A stretch of DNA of 64,000 nucleotides from Emiliania huxleyi CCMP1516. Taxonomy: Eukaryota > Haptophyta > Isochrysidales > Noelaerhabdaceae. A program made the position numbers and the translations under genes. The first letter of the stretch is position 1. Every line of letters starts with the position of its first letter. Positions 20,933-31,790 of this stretch are shown here, in pieces. The stretch spans positions 190,247-254,246 of the forward strand of contig NW_005196379.1 of assembly GCF_000372725.1 (NCBI RefSeq), written 5' to 3'. A model generated the notes under the pieces. That model was given only the letters and a program-made list of their open reading frames with translations, was not told the origin of the DNA and ran no database searches.

Positions 20933-21493
20933 CCCCCCTCTTCTTACTCTTCCATCCTGTCCGTAATGGTTGGGTAGTAGGGCTAGAGGGTCGCTCTACA
21001 CTTAGCCTCTGCAGCGAGCGAGCGCTCAACTTAGCCCGCGCACGGAGCCGGGCTCGGACTTAGACCCCCATGGTCGGGGGCCATGAACTTAGACGACATA
21101 AGGCCAACTCCGGGTAAAACCCGGGTATACCTGAAAAGCTTTCAGGTTTACCCGAAAAATACCTGGACGCGTCCCGACCAACGTTTGCCGCGCACGACGC
21201 CATATCGCCTTCTCCCAGGGCCAGTGCGCTACTTGCGGCGCGCAACGCCTGCTCAAGTACGCGCAACGTACCATATGCTGCCGCTATGCGTGCCTTAAGG
21301 CGGCTGCGGCGAAGCGGCGGGCGCGGCATGCCGATGGCAGTGCGGACGATGCGGTTGCGATGTGTTCTGCTTCAAGATCGTGGCGGTGCTTGGCATGCAC
21401 TTCTGCGATCCCAATGAGCTCATCGCAACGAAGCAGCGCAACAAGCTGGCTGCTGTCAACAAGGCCCTGAGTCTGTGGTGGTGTGGGGCGTGC

Positions 21494-21737
21494 AGTGTGG
21501 TGTTCACTAGCTCCGAGTAGAGGGGGCGTCCTGCAGTTAAGGGGAAACCCGGTACGCGGGGCCAACCCTCGGAGACCCGTGTTTACTCTAAGGCCCTTTC
21601 CCTGCGAATGCGCACCCCCGGGGCTAGGGCTCTCTAGCCCGTAACCCGACACCGATCATCCGGCTCGCTGGGTGCGCTTCTCAGCTCCCCGGCCCTGGAT
21701 GTGAGGTTGATAACTGCACTCCAAGTGCTCCAAGTGC
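21494..21737 (+). repeat. 245-bp dispersed repeat, copy 3
   Basis: Full-length copy of the 6606-6852 unit: CTCCGAGTAGAGGGGGCG near the start, GGGGCTAGGGCTCTCTAGCC in the middle and the CTCCAAGTGCTCCAAGTGC tail. Confidence 0.85.
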
Positions 21738-22031
21738 GGATCGCCATACACAGTCCTCTCTACTGACTTCCTGAACCCAAACAACACAAATCACAATCTC
21801 TCTCTGAACCCAACAGAGAGAGACTGCTCCGTTTATATTACAAAAAGTCTAAAAGATTAATCTAAAAGTCCTACAGTGATGAGGCTCCTGGCTCCCCCCC
21901 ATCGGTCGGAGAGAAAAAAGAATGGCCTTCCTCGGAGCACTTGTGGAGTGCCGTCATTAACCGCACGCCCAGAACCTTACGTGCTCAATTTCTTTATCTT
22001 CCACACGTTGAAACCCTTTTTACCCACTCAT

Positions 22032-22179
<148 letters not shown>

Positions 22180-22228
22180 GGGGGGGAGAGGCATCACTCA
22201 TGTAGTAGAGCTGTGGCTACATGTACTC

Positions 22229-23326
22229 ATGACTATGAGGAGTGTGAGCGAACGACTTTCTGCATATTGCAAACGGACAGCACGAGAGACGAGACAGAGA
22301 ACATGGATGGGAGAGCGGGGCGAGGCTTTTGCTCGCGCGGTGTGTGCCATGATGCTCTCGCTGGCCTTGGTGGGAGCAGCACCAGCACCTGACGACCGCG
22401 AGCCCGCTCCGCTCCCTGGTCTGCAGGCCAGCGCGAGCGAGGGTGCACTCTTTGCAGAGCGGCGTGCCAAACTCAATTATGGCGGGAAAAGGGATCTGCA
22501 TCACCTCGGTGGCTTCAGCTTTGATCTTGACATTGACGGCATCTCGCCGGGAGTCTGGCGCTGGATGCTGACCAACCTCACCGTGCACTCGGTGATCGAT
22601 GTAGGTTGTGGGATTGGCACGTCCGCAGCGTGGTTCAAGCTACATGGGGCGCGGACGCGCTGCGTCGAGGGCTCCAGGGACGCGACGAGCAACTCTTTGC
22701 TGCCTCCAGCGCTGCTCGTCGAGCACGACTTCACCCGTGGCCCCTGGTGGCCCGGCGAAACCTATGATGTCGCCTGGGCGGTCGAATTTCTCGAGCACGT
22801 GGGCCGCCAGTACATCAATAACTACATGCCCATCCTCCAGAAAGCGGCGTACCTCTTTGTAACGCACTCAACGTGGGGCGGCTGGCACCACGTCGAAGTG
22901 CATCACTCCTCCTGGTGGCGGCAAAAGTTCGAGGCGCACGGCTTCGTGTACCAGTCCGAGCTTACCCGCACGGCGCGGGCGATCGCCTCGAGCTCGACGG
23001 ATGCCAAACCGCAGCTGCCCAGCGGCAAACCCTACCGGGCGCAGCACCTAACGCTGCACCTTCTCGTGTTTGTCAACCCACGCGTCGCGTCGTTGCAAGC
23101 GCACGCACACCTTCTCGGTGGCTTCCCCGACCTCGGCTGCATCTCCCGCAAGGACAGGTTCGGAGCCTCCACCCTCCCGTGCTCTGGAGCCGACGAGCTG
23201 CCGCCCGAGTTCAGGCCGCTGCAGCTCACAACCGAGCAGGACGCGCAGTGGATCCGGCTATTGGAGCGTGTGGATGTGCGCGGCCAGTCCGTGGCAAGTC
23301 AACCCGACGGTGACCCGACCCGGTAG
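22229..23326 (+). CDS. SAM-dependent class I methyltransferase, secreted or type II membrane
   Basis: Single exon of about 365 residues from ATG 22229. The frame continues upstream through the GA tract, which would add an (Arg-Glu)n stretch; I prefer the start after it. A hydrophobic segment MMLSLALVGAAPAP near residue 40 fits a signal anchor. The Rossmann motif I is VIDVGCGIGTSAAWF, followed by CVEGSRDATSNSLLPPALLV and EHDFTRGPW, then YDVAWAVEFLEHVG at the motif III/IV position. Further on come TRTARAIASS and a C-terminal domain of unknown role. The substrate cannot be told. The EFLEHV block resembles small-molecule or glycan methyltransferases found in many copies in algae. No intron needed. 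Confidence 0.75.
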   Translation: MTMRSVSERLSAYCKRTARETRQRTWMGERGEAFARAVCAMMLSLALVGAAPAPDDREPAPLPGLQASASEGALFAERRAKLNYGGKRDLHHLGGFSFDLDIDGISPGVWRWMLTNLTVHSVIDVGCGIGTSAAWFKLHGARTRCVEGSRDATSNSLLPPALLVEHDFTRGPWWPGETYDVAWAVEFLEHVGRQYINNYMPILQKAAYLFVTHSTWGGWHHVEVHHSSWWRQKFEAHGFVYQSELTRTARAIASSSTDAKPQLPSGKPYRAQHLTLHLLVFVNPRVASLQAHAHLLGGFPDLGCISRKDRFGASTLPCSGADELPPEFRPLQLTTEQDAQWIRLLERVDVRGQSVASQPDGDPTR

Positions 23327-23393
23327 CCCGCGGACGGTGACCCGACGCGGGCCCTCTCTAGGTCTCTAGGGCGAGGGATCTCTATACAGTCCT

Positions 23394-23492
23394 TTGCGGG
23401 CATTAAGAAAACAGGAATCCTAGGGGCTAGTACAGTTTCTTAGCCGACCTCTTTAAATCCCCTAGCACAGTTTCTTAATGTGACAGTTTCTT
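23394..23492. mobile_element. Short inverted-repeat element related to the 39 kb MITE
   Basis: TGCGGGCATTAAGAAAACAG at the left end is the same sequence as the terminal repeat of the element at 39054-39507. CATTAAGAAA (23401-23410) faces TTTCTTAATG (23471-23480), giving an 80-bp hairpin with a partly matched interior (CCTAGGGG/CCCCTAG). It has no coding capacity. Confidence 0.6.
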
Positions 23493-24093
23493 GTACTGGG
23501 CTGGGTTTTTTTAGGCACCATTGTGGGGTTGGCACTCCCATCGACCCTCATGACCTCCTGCGGTCTCTGAGATGGACACCAGTGGGTGTGGGACGACAGC
23601 CAGGATACAACCGAAGGCTGGGTAAGCAGTAGAGGTCGATACTCGACGCGTCCCACATGGTCTGTGTCGCTGTCGGCACGCTGTCGACAGGAGGACGTCG
23701 AGCGACACCGGTGGCAGTGCCACCCAGGAGTGGTCGGGCGGTCTCCCGTCATGAGAGAGCCACCATGTGATCCGTATGATGATTCCTGACAACCGCCTCA
23801 GTCAACCTTCGTCACAGTTCCCGCTCTGAGAGGAGCTGCGGGTCAGCTCGACAGCTGGAGCTGTGTCGCCGGCATGCGGCGGCCTGCCTCCGGAGGTGCC
23901 TCTGAGGTGGACATTTTTTGGTCACTGTGAGAGAACGCGTTCGAATTTTCACTCCGGAACTTCAACTCTGCACGCGCACCGGCCAGGGCTACAATAGTGC
24001 CAGTGAGGCGAAGGCGCGCGAGTCGGAAGGCCGCAACCGTGATTTGGTCCCGACATATTCCTACCCGGTACCTAGGTACAATCTTGCTGTGAA

Positions 24094-24190
24094 GTATTTT
24101 CTTCTCAATAACAAGGCTGTGAACCTCAACCTCTCACAGACCAGCGCACAGCGCCATAGGACGTATTTTCTTCTCATAACAAGGCTGTGA
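24094..24190. repeat. Direct repeat around TTTCTTCTCAATAACAAGGC
   Basis: GTATTTTCTTCTCA(A)TAACAAGGCTGTGAAC occurs twice, about 66 bp apart. A third copy lies at about 39505-39535, immediately outside the right end of the MITE there, and the sequence after it is also similar (CTCTCACA). Confidence 0.75.
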
Positions 24191-24331
24191 ACCCAGCCAC
24201 GTATGATGTATCAGGCCCCCGCAAAAGGAGACTGTGCGTAACGAGCAGGCGCTTAGGCGCTAGCCGCTACAAGGGAGGAAAAGCCCACGATTGAGGCTTG
24301 AGCGGCTCCGACAGTGCGTAGTCGGTGTGCT

Positions 24332-25363
24332 CTAGCGTAGCATGCGTGACGTCGACTTCGACACGAAGCCTCGGCAGCCGGGGCAAGCCGTGTTGATCGG
24401 CTCCATCCCGCAGCTCGTCTCGACCTCGCTGTCGTCGTTGAGCCAAGTGTGCAGGCAGTGGTAGTGGAAGAGGCTCTTGCAGCAGCGCGTGGCGCCCCAG
24501 CCCTTAGGGTCGCGAGGCTGCAGGCGCGCCTCGGGGTGTGCGCTGAGGTCGTCCAAGCAAATAACGCACTCGAGGGCCTCCTCCTCTGCTGCTGTAGCTG
24601 CGGACACGCCCGCAACTGCGGCAGCCGCCTCCACCTCCATCTCCGACGACTCCTCACTGTCGCTCTCCTGCTCCGCCTCCACCTCCACCTCGTCGTCCCA
24701 TGGCGGGGCAGCACCCTCCGCCGCTGCAGCCTCCGCCGCCGCCGCCTGCTCTGCTGCGCGCGCCCGCCGCCTCGCCGCCCGCTGCTCGCTCGCGGAAGGC
24801 GGCGGGTCGGAGAGCAGCGAGAGAGCCACGGCATCGGCAATGTCCGCCGGGTCGAAGCCGTCCTCCTCCTCGACGCTGCTGGCCTCTGACGGCCCTGCTG
24901 CGCCTTGCGGCGGTGCTCGCTGCGGTTGCGGCTCGAGCAGTCGGATGGTCGCGTCCCACAGGTGCCGCGCACGCGCCAGCGCCGCCTCCTCGGCGGTGGC
25001 GAAGCAGCCGAGGGTGACTAGTTTGCCGCCAACCCTCACCTGCAGCTGGTACTTCTTGCGGCCTTTCTGCTTCGGGCAGTAGCACACTCCCCTGTAGCCG
25101 CTGTTGCCACAACTGGTGACTAGAGCGAGGCCCTGCCTCTTCGCCTGCCGGACAGCGGACTGCCTCGGCGCCAGCAGCAGAGGAAGGCTCAGGTGGCGGC
25201 GGCGGTGGCGGCGGCGCGGTGAGATCGCTGGTGCCCCTGCCCGCCTCCCTGCGGGCGTAGAAGAGCGCCGCCTCCTCGGCGGTGGCGAACCAGCCGACGG
25301 CTGGGATCAACACGAGGCGCTCGGACGCTGTGGCCCGCGACGAATTCGCGCGAGCGGGCGCCA
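24332..25363 (-). CDS. AP2/ERF-like DNA-binding domain(s) fused to a RING finger
   Basis: Start ATG 25363 (MAPARANSSRATASERLVL). The first exon ends with a partial AP2-like signature, GWFATAEEAALFYARRE. The second exon contains SGYRGVCYCPKQKGRKKYQL then QVRVGGKLVTLGCFATAEEA, the three-strand GYRGV..VGGK..LG.F.TAEEAA pattern of AP2/ERF domains. An acidic, Ala/Glu-rich linker follows. The C-terminus is a RING finger: CVICLDDLSAH, CCKSLFHYHCLHTWLND and CPGCRGF supply the Cys/His ligands. AP2 domains bind DNA and RING fingers recruit E2 enzymes for ubiquitin transfer, so the protein may be a nuclear regulator with ligase activity. The intron between the two AP2-like parts (about 25150-25220) is inferred. 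This domain pair is not a standard plant architecture. Confidence 0.7.
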
Positions 25364-25471
25364 TATCAAGCTGGGGAAAAGATTTTTTACGCCGTTCGCA
25401 CAAAAAGAAATCTGCGCGCGCATGGTCCGCCCCCTCATCCCTAGTTGCCGTCCGTTTTCTTCCTTTCTTCA

Positions 25472-27069
<1,598 letters not shown>

Positions 27070-27651
27070 CCCGGCGGAACACCCGGACACTCCACAAGCA
27101 TTGCGACTACACGCGGCCCCAGCGCGCGGCACAACACGTCGCCCAGTGGCCCAGGCGCAGACCGCAGCGCGCGCAGGCTTCTAGTAAGACACTAGAGAAA
27201 GAGATACGTGTATACGCATTTACGGGAATATGGCGAAATGCACTTGCAACTTCACTTGCAGACCAGGAGGGGGCGCTTTTCTTTCGCTCTCAAGTGTTCA
27301 AGAGTCGGGTTGTGCTCAGTCCGGAAAAGCTCAGGCTTAAACATTAACACATCAAGCGCGGTGTAGGCGCGCCCGCGCGGCGCAGCGGCTCTCCCGCGAC
27401 CATAGCCCCTCCCGCAGCCGCAGCCGTAGGCGTAGCCGCAGCCCCAACTCTTGCTGCTCTTCTATCTAGTGACTAGTGTCGGGGAGTGACCAGGGGTGAG
27501 GGGACGGATTGAAGATCCCTCACACCAAGATCGTGCAGGGCGGGGACACATGTCCCTAAATCCCATCTCGTCTCAGAGTTTGACCGTTTTTATTTATTCA
27601 ACGAGCTGGAGAGGGGGAGGACGGCCGCGCGAAAACTTCAATCAAACTGTC
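27070..27651. other. Intergenic, nothing clear
   Basis: A short CCGCAGCCGTAGGCGTAG-type repeat lies at about 27410-27450, and a TTTTTATTTATTCAACG block near 27590. The sulfotransferase frame is open back to 27496. Confidence 0.4.
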
Positions 27652-28860
27652 ATGGTCGCGACGAGCAGTCGCACTGCTGTTCCGAGACCGCCCTCGCTGC
27701 CCGTGCCACACGTCACTCCGCGCCGCTTCCTCGTCACTGGTGCTGGCCGCTCAGGCACGCATGCAGTCTTCCACATGCTGCGAGCGCGTGGCATCAACGT
27801 GCGGCACGAGGCGGTGGGCGGCGAAGGCACCGTCTCTTGGGCGCATGCTGTATTCCTCCACCCAGAGCATCGCGGGCGTATGATCGCGCAGAGGATCATG
27901 TGGCCAGGAGAGAACTCAACTTTCAAGCCCTGGCTGTACGCTGGCAACCAGACCGCCTTCAACCCTGTCGTTCAGATGGTGCGGCACCCACTTGCCGTCT
28001 TGAACTCGCTGCTAGTTTGCTTTTGCAATCTTCCGCAAAACCTCAAGAGCGAGGATCCCAAAGTGGTGAGATTCGAGCATCACAAAACAAGGACGTCGTG
28101 GAGCTGGGTTTCGCGATTCATTTCGCTGCCGCCGCCAGGCAAGCCCATTTCAAGGGCTATGGCGTACTGGACGCGTTGGAATGCATTAATTGAGCCGTTC
28201 GCGCTCGCACGCGTTCGTGTCGAGGACCTGAATGAGAACGCGCTCTTAGCTACTCTCCAACGCAGAGGGGCGGCGAGCCCGAGATGGAGAGGTTTAAACC
28301 AAACGAGCGTGGGCGACAAGAGGTACGTCGTGGGTTGGCAAAATGTTTGCGCAGAGGATGTCGAGATTGCCGAGAACGCGCTCCGGCTGGCGGCTAGGTA
28401 TGGCTACCTCGACAATATGCCAGCCTCGCCAACGTGTGCATCAGTCAACGCTGCGTTCAGGCCCCCACAGCGACTGGTGGCAACCAAAAACTTCCTCAAC
28501 GGTACCGCCTCGCCGAGGAACTCCGAAGGCGGAAGGAACAGGAGGCCGAGCTCAAATCGCACGCGGCCGAATGCAAACCCGGCGACAAGCTCGGGTGGTC
28601 AGCTTGACAAAAGCAGAGCACGCACGCAAGGCACCTCATCAGTACCAGCACCACGTGTCGCGTTCGGGGTAGCACCACGCGTCGCCGTGTTGGTTCACAG
28701 CACAACCCATCGCTCATCTGCGAAAGCGCCTCCAGGCGCCACTGCCGCTAGGTCGGAGGTTCGACTCAGCGCTTGCATCCGGAGCAGCAAACCCAAGCTG
28801 TGTCAGTGGAGGCTACGGACGGCGGCCCTGCGCCTGCGGCCGGGACCAGCCTCTCAATAG
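27652..28860 (+). CDS. Sulfotransferase-like protein (P-loop type)
   Basis: Start ATG 27652; the frame is open to 27496 but upstream composition is poor. The PAPS 5'-phosphosulfate loop is RRFLVTGAGRSGTHAVFHML near residues 24-43. The 3'-phosphate region is VVQMVRHPLAVLNSLLV, with the usual Arg and Ser, and MAYWTRWNALIEPF matches the later YW..WN block. These mark a cytosolic/Golgi-type sulfotransferase fold that moves sulfate from PAPS to a hydroxyl or amine. The last 130 residues are basic, Ser/Thr/Pro-rich and unrelated. Single exon. No clear signal anchor at this start. The acceptor is unknown; acidic sulfated polysaccharides or lipids would fit an alga. Confidence 0.7.
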   Translation: MVATSSRTAVPRPPSLPVPHVTPRRFLVTGAGRSGTHAVFHMLRARGINVRHEAVGGEGTVSWAHAVFLHPEHRGRMIAQRIMWPGENSTFKPWLYAGNQTAFNPVVQMVRHPLAVLNSLLVCFCNLPQNLKSEDPKVVRFEHHKTRTSWSWVSRFISLPPPGKPISRAMAYWTRWNALIEPFALARVRVEDLNENALLATLQRRGAASPRWRGLNQTSVGDKRYVVGWQNVCAEDVEIAENALRLAARYGYLDNMPASPTCASVNAAFRPPQRLVATKNFLNGTASPRNSEGGRNRRPSSNRTRPNANPATSSGGQLDKSRARTQGTSSVPAPRVAFGVAPRVAVLVHSTTHRSSAKAPPGATAARSEVRLSACIRSSKPKLCQWRLRTAALRLRPGPASQ

Positions 28861-29517
28861 CGGGTGGCGTCGATCGCGCCGGGCGGGCTCGGGGCCCTCT
28901 CGACACGGCTCTCACGCGTCATGTGCACAACCCCTTGGAGTGTGAAGGCTTCGTAGCCCTCCGGTCTATGAAGACCCGGAGGGCGGAGGGCTGGAGCCAA
29001 AACAAGCAAGCGAGTGCATGTGCACACACACGCCACACCCCACCCACACGGGACAGACACTCAGCCTCTGCGCTCTGCCCACACACCTCTGCACTGCGGG
29101 CCACTGGCCTGTGGCCCGCAGGGTCTGACTAGACTGCCAGACTCGACAGTGATTACGCTCTCCCCCACGTCCCAGTACCCAGCCGGAGACCGTATGTGCC
29201 GACGGCCGTTTCCCGTTTTGGACAATTTTGATTTTAAAAAGATTTTCATTTTATATTTGCGATTTTTCGCAGAATCGTACGCGCAACGCGCGGTACCGGG
29301 ATGGCTCCGTAAACGTGTGACGCACCGCCACCCAACGTGCACGGGCCACTCGCAAACGCCAGGTCCCACTCCACCTCCCTGCTAACGCCACAAACTAAGC
29401 GAAACGCCAGTCCCGAGAGAGCCCCCGGCAAAGCCCCCTCTACCCGCCGACTACCCGAGCGCACCACACGCGCCACGGGCGCACGAGCGTCGGCAGAGGG
29501 CGAGGGGAGCCAAGAGC
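28861..29517. other. Intergenic between convergent genes
   Basis: No supported gene. A small inverted repeat, CCCTCCGGTCTATGAAGACCCGGAGGG, lies near 28955-28985 and could form a hairpin after the sulfotransferase stop. Confidence 0.35.
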
Positions 29518-30990
29518 CTAGTTGTACATGCAGCCTGGCAGCGCGCCGGGGATGACGTGGTTGAAGGCGACGCCCATGATTGCGAGCATGGCGAGGCGGC
29601 CGTTCTTGAGCTCCTTGAGCCGCATCTTGTCCGCCGCCTTCTTGTCCTTTGACAGGAACTGCGTGCCCCACCCGAGGTTGCCCGGCTCGCGCTTCTCCGT
29701 GTTGCCCAGCCACAGGTCGAACAAGCCGGCGCTCGTCTGACCCTCGGCCAAGCCTGCTCCCGGGGGCGGCGCCGATCAGAGGGGGCGGGAGGCGGGGAGG
29801 GGGCGGGAGGCGGGGAAGGGGCGGGTCGACAGCTCCGTCGGTGAGCCGGCGGCGGCGGGACGGGTGGCCGGAGGAGCGGAGCCCGTGTCCCCGAGTCACA
29901 CGGGCAGGTGGCGGGCAGGTGGCGGGCAGGTGGCGGGCAGGGGGGCGGGCAGGGGGCGGCCAGGCTGCACGTGTGCGCACCGACGAAGAAGAGGAGCTGG
30001 CCCCAGGGATCTCGGGTAATCTCGGGTAATCTCGGGTAATCTCACCGATGAAGAAGAGGACCTGACCCCAGGCGGCGGGCGGCAGCGTCGTCGGCGCCAT
30101 CGCCCAATCCGCGTTGGCGAAGGAGATGTCGGCGTTGCCTGGGGGCAGGGGTGTGCGGTGGGAGGGCGGGAGGGGGGCGGTGGGTGGGCGGGTGGGGGAG
30201 GCTGTCGCCTGGCAGGTGGATGCCAGCGGACTGCACCATGACTCCGGTGATGGCGAGCATGCTCATGCGGCCGTGCTTCAGCTCGGCCTAGGGTTAGGGT
30301 CAGGGTTAGGGTTAGGGGTAGGGTTAGAGCATGCTCATGCGGCCGTGCTTCAGCTCGTCCTCGCGCAGCCAGGCGACGTCGGGGTTGTTGGCGGACACCT
30401 GGCGAGGGAGGGGGCGAGGTGGCCGCGGGTCGGGACCAGGGGGGGCGAATCGCGTGCCGGGCAGGAGCTCTCTCTCCCTCCCTCCCACCTTCCACAGCTC
30501 GCTAAGCTGGAGCGGGTCCCACGGCACAGGCGCAGCGCCCTCCTTGCCGCCGCCGCCGGGGAACGCCGCGAGCTCCTGCAAGAGGCGACGCGGCGGCATT
30601 TCAGTGGGGTCGGCTCGCACGGACCCTCTCCCTGCTTGCCGGGTGCGTGTGTCTCTCTCTCCGGCCACAGGCGCCGGCCTGCGACGCGCCCACGTACTCA
30701 GAGAGAGGCTTGCGGGCCGAGTTGATGAACTCGCGGCCCATCGTCGATGGGGCGAGCGGCTGGTCGTACATCGGCCCCGCCGCCATCTGCGGTGGCCAGG
30801 CGAGGGCTCATCAGCCTCCGGCGGCGACGGGAGGCGGCGGCCGCGGCGGCGCTGCAGGACGGTGCGTGCAGCTGTGGTGCCCGGGAGCGCTGGTGCGGCT
30901 TCGCCGGCGCGCCTGGACGGCCGGGGCGCGGCGCGCGCCAACCACGTGCGCCGTGCTGAGCGATAGCTGCGGCGCGACGACAGAGAGCAT
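29518..30990 (-). CDS. Light-harvesting chlorophyll-binding protein (fucoxanthin/LHC type)
   Basis: Start ATG 30990 gives a leader MLSVVAPQLSLSTAHVVGAR suited to plastid import. Exons then include GPMYDQPLAPSTMGREFINS, AAFPGGGGKEGAAPVPWDPL and NNPDVAWLREDELKHGRMSM (helix 1 with the E..HGR chlorophyll ligands), followed by LAITGVMVQSAGIHLPG. Exon 30046-30138 reads ADISFANADWAMAPTTLPPA then WGQVLFFIG. The last exon, 29518-29753, reads LAEGQTSAGLFDLWLG and ends with helix 3, RLKELKNGRLAMLAIMGVAF. Intron 29754-30045 is GT-AG; 30139-30208 is GC-AG. The protein binds chlorophyll and carotenoid in thylakoid antennae. The helix 1 exon is split by a telomere-like insertion (30286-30326) with a duplicated flank, so correct expression depends on how that is spliced. 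Confidence 0.85.
29981..30072. repeat. Exon-edge duplication flanking a (CTCGGGTAAT)n tract
   Basis: Minus-strand WGQVLFFIG coding sequence (30046-30072) is followed in the intron by three ATTACCCGAG units and then a diverged second copy that reads WGQLLFFVG (29981-30008). The intron begins between the two copies. Confidence 0.75.
30255..30357. repeat. Interstitial telomere-like tract with flanking duplication (site 1)
   Basis: A tract of TTAGGG-type units (30286-30326) is bordered by a perfect 31-bp direct duplication (30255-30285 and 30327-30357). The duplicated sequence codes for ELKHGRMSML of the light-harvesting protein. The upstream copy would meet a stop at CTC TAA inside the tract if unspliced. 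Confidence 0.95.
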
Positions 30991-31280
30991 GCCAAGCGAA
31001 GGGAGGTCTCTTGTAATCCTGCAGAAAAAAGGAGAAACACGACGTCGCAAGAAGTAACTCCGCGAGCAGGCGAACTCGCGATGTGCAGGCCTCTCTCGAT
31101 CTCACGTAAACTCTGCCATCCCTTCGGTGACGCTCCCGACGCACCTCAAAAAATCTTTCAAAAACTAAAAGGCAGGAAAACATACAAAAACGTTGAAATC
31201 AAAATACGTAAAAGAAGAGAAAAGAAAAAACAAATTTTCCGTCGGCTTCATTCCAGTGCAGCCAGCCACAGCTTCCGACG

Positions 31281-31559
31281 ATGGGCACGCTGTCGGTGCA
31301 TCGCAAGCAGCTGGAGGCGCTGATCCAGCAGGCGGCCGACGCGGCGCGGGAAGCCATGGCGATCGTCAGGCTGCAAGCCATCGAGCGGGGGCGTGCGGTC
31401 CGCTCGACCCTCACAGCGTCGCTGCCGACGTCGATGCAGGGTGCACGCAAGAGTCGAACCTCTACTGCACGGTCCGGTTGGCTCTACGCCTTGCTGTGCT
31501 CGCTCCTGCTGGTTGCCACCGCATTTGCCAGCGAGCGTGCCATCGCCCACTCGGTTTGA
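31281..31559 (+). CDS. Small tail-anchored membrane protein, 92 residues
   Basis: The N-terminal half is a charged amphipathic helix (VHRKQLEALIQQAADAAREA, then MAIVRLQAIERGRAV). A basic stretch (ARKSRTSTARSG) precedes a single hydrophobic segment, WLYALLCSLLLVATAFA, close to the C-terminus. That layout fits a tail-anchored protein with its N-terminus in the cytosol. Family not recognised. Single exon with a clean start and stop. Confidence 0.5.
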   Translation: MGTLSVHRKQLEALIQQAADAAREAMAIVRLQAIERGRAVRSTLTASLPTSMQGARKSRTSTARSGWLYALLCSLLLVATAFASERAIAHSV

Positions 31560-31790
31560 CGAGGCGGTGCTGGGTGTCGGTGTGCCGTCGCGTGTCATGG
31601 TGAGAGAGGAATGCTTGTGGCGCGGGAGCCGCGCCCGCTATTGATCTCTCCTAATAATTTAAGCGTGCTGTCTGACAAGTTACACCTCTCACGCCCCACA
31701 CCAACACTGTGCCTGTCTCTCGCCCCTCCACGCTCCGCTCCGGCCTGAGCGCTGAGGGCCTCTCCCGACCGCCGCCGCCCCGCGCTAGGG

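Larger units (their letters stand above)
23327..24331. other. Intergenic with small inverted-repeat element and direct repeat
   Basis: It holds the mini-element at 23394-23492 and the duplicated block at 24094-24190. The remaining short frames have no motifs. Confidence 0.45.

Noticed and set aside
28740-28800. tRNA-like B box (GGAGGTTCGACTC)
   Set aside because: The would-be T-arm stem does not pair and no acceptor or anticodon arms can be drawn.
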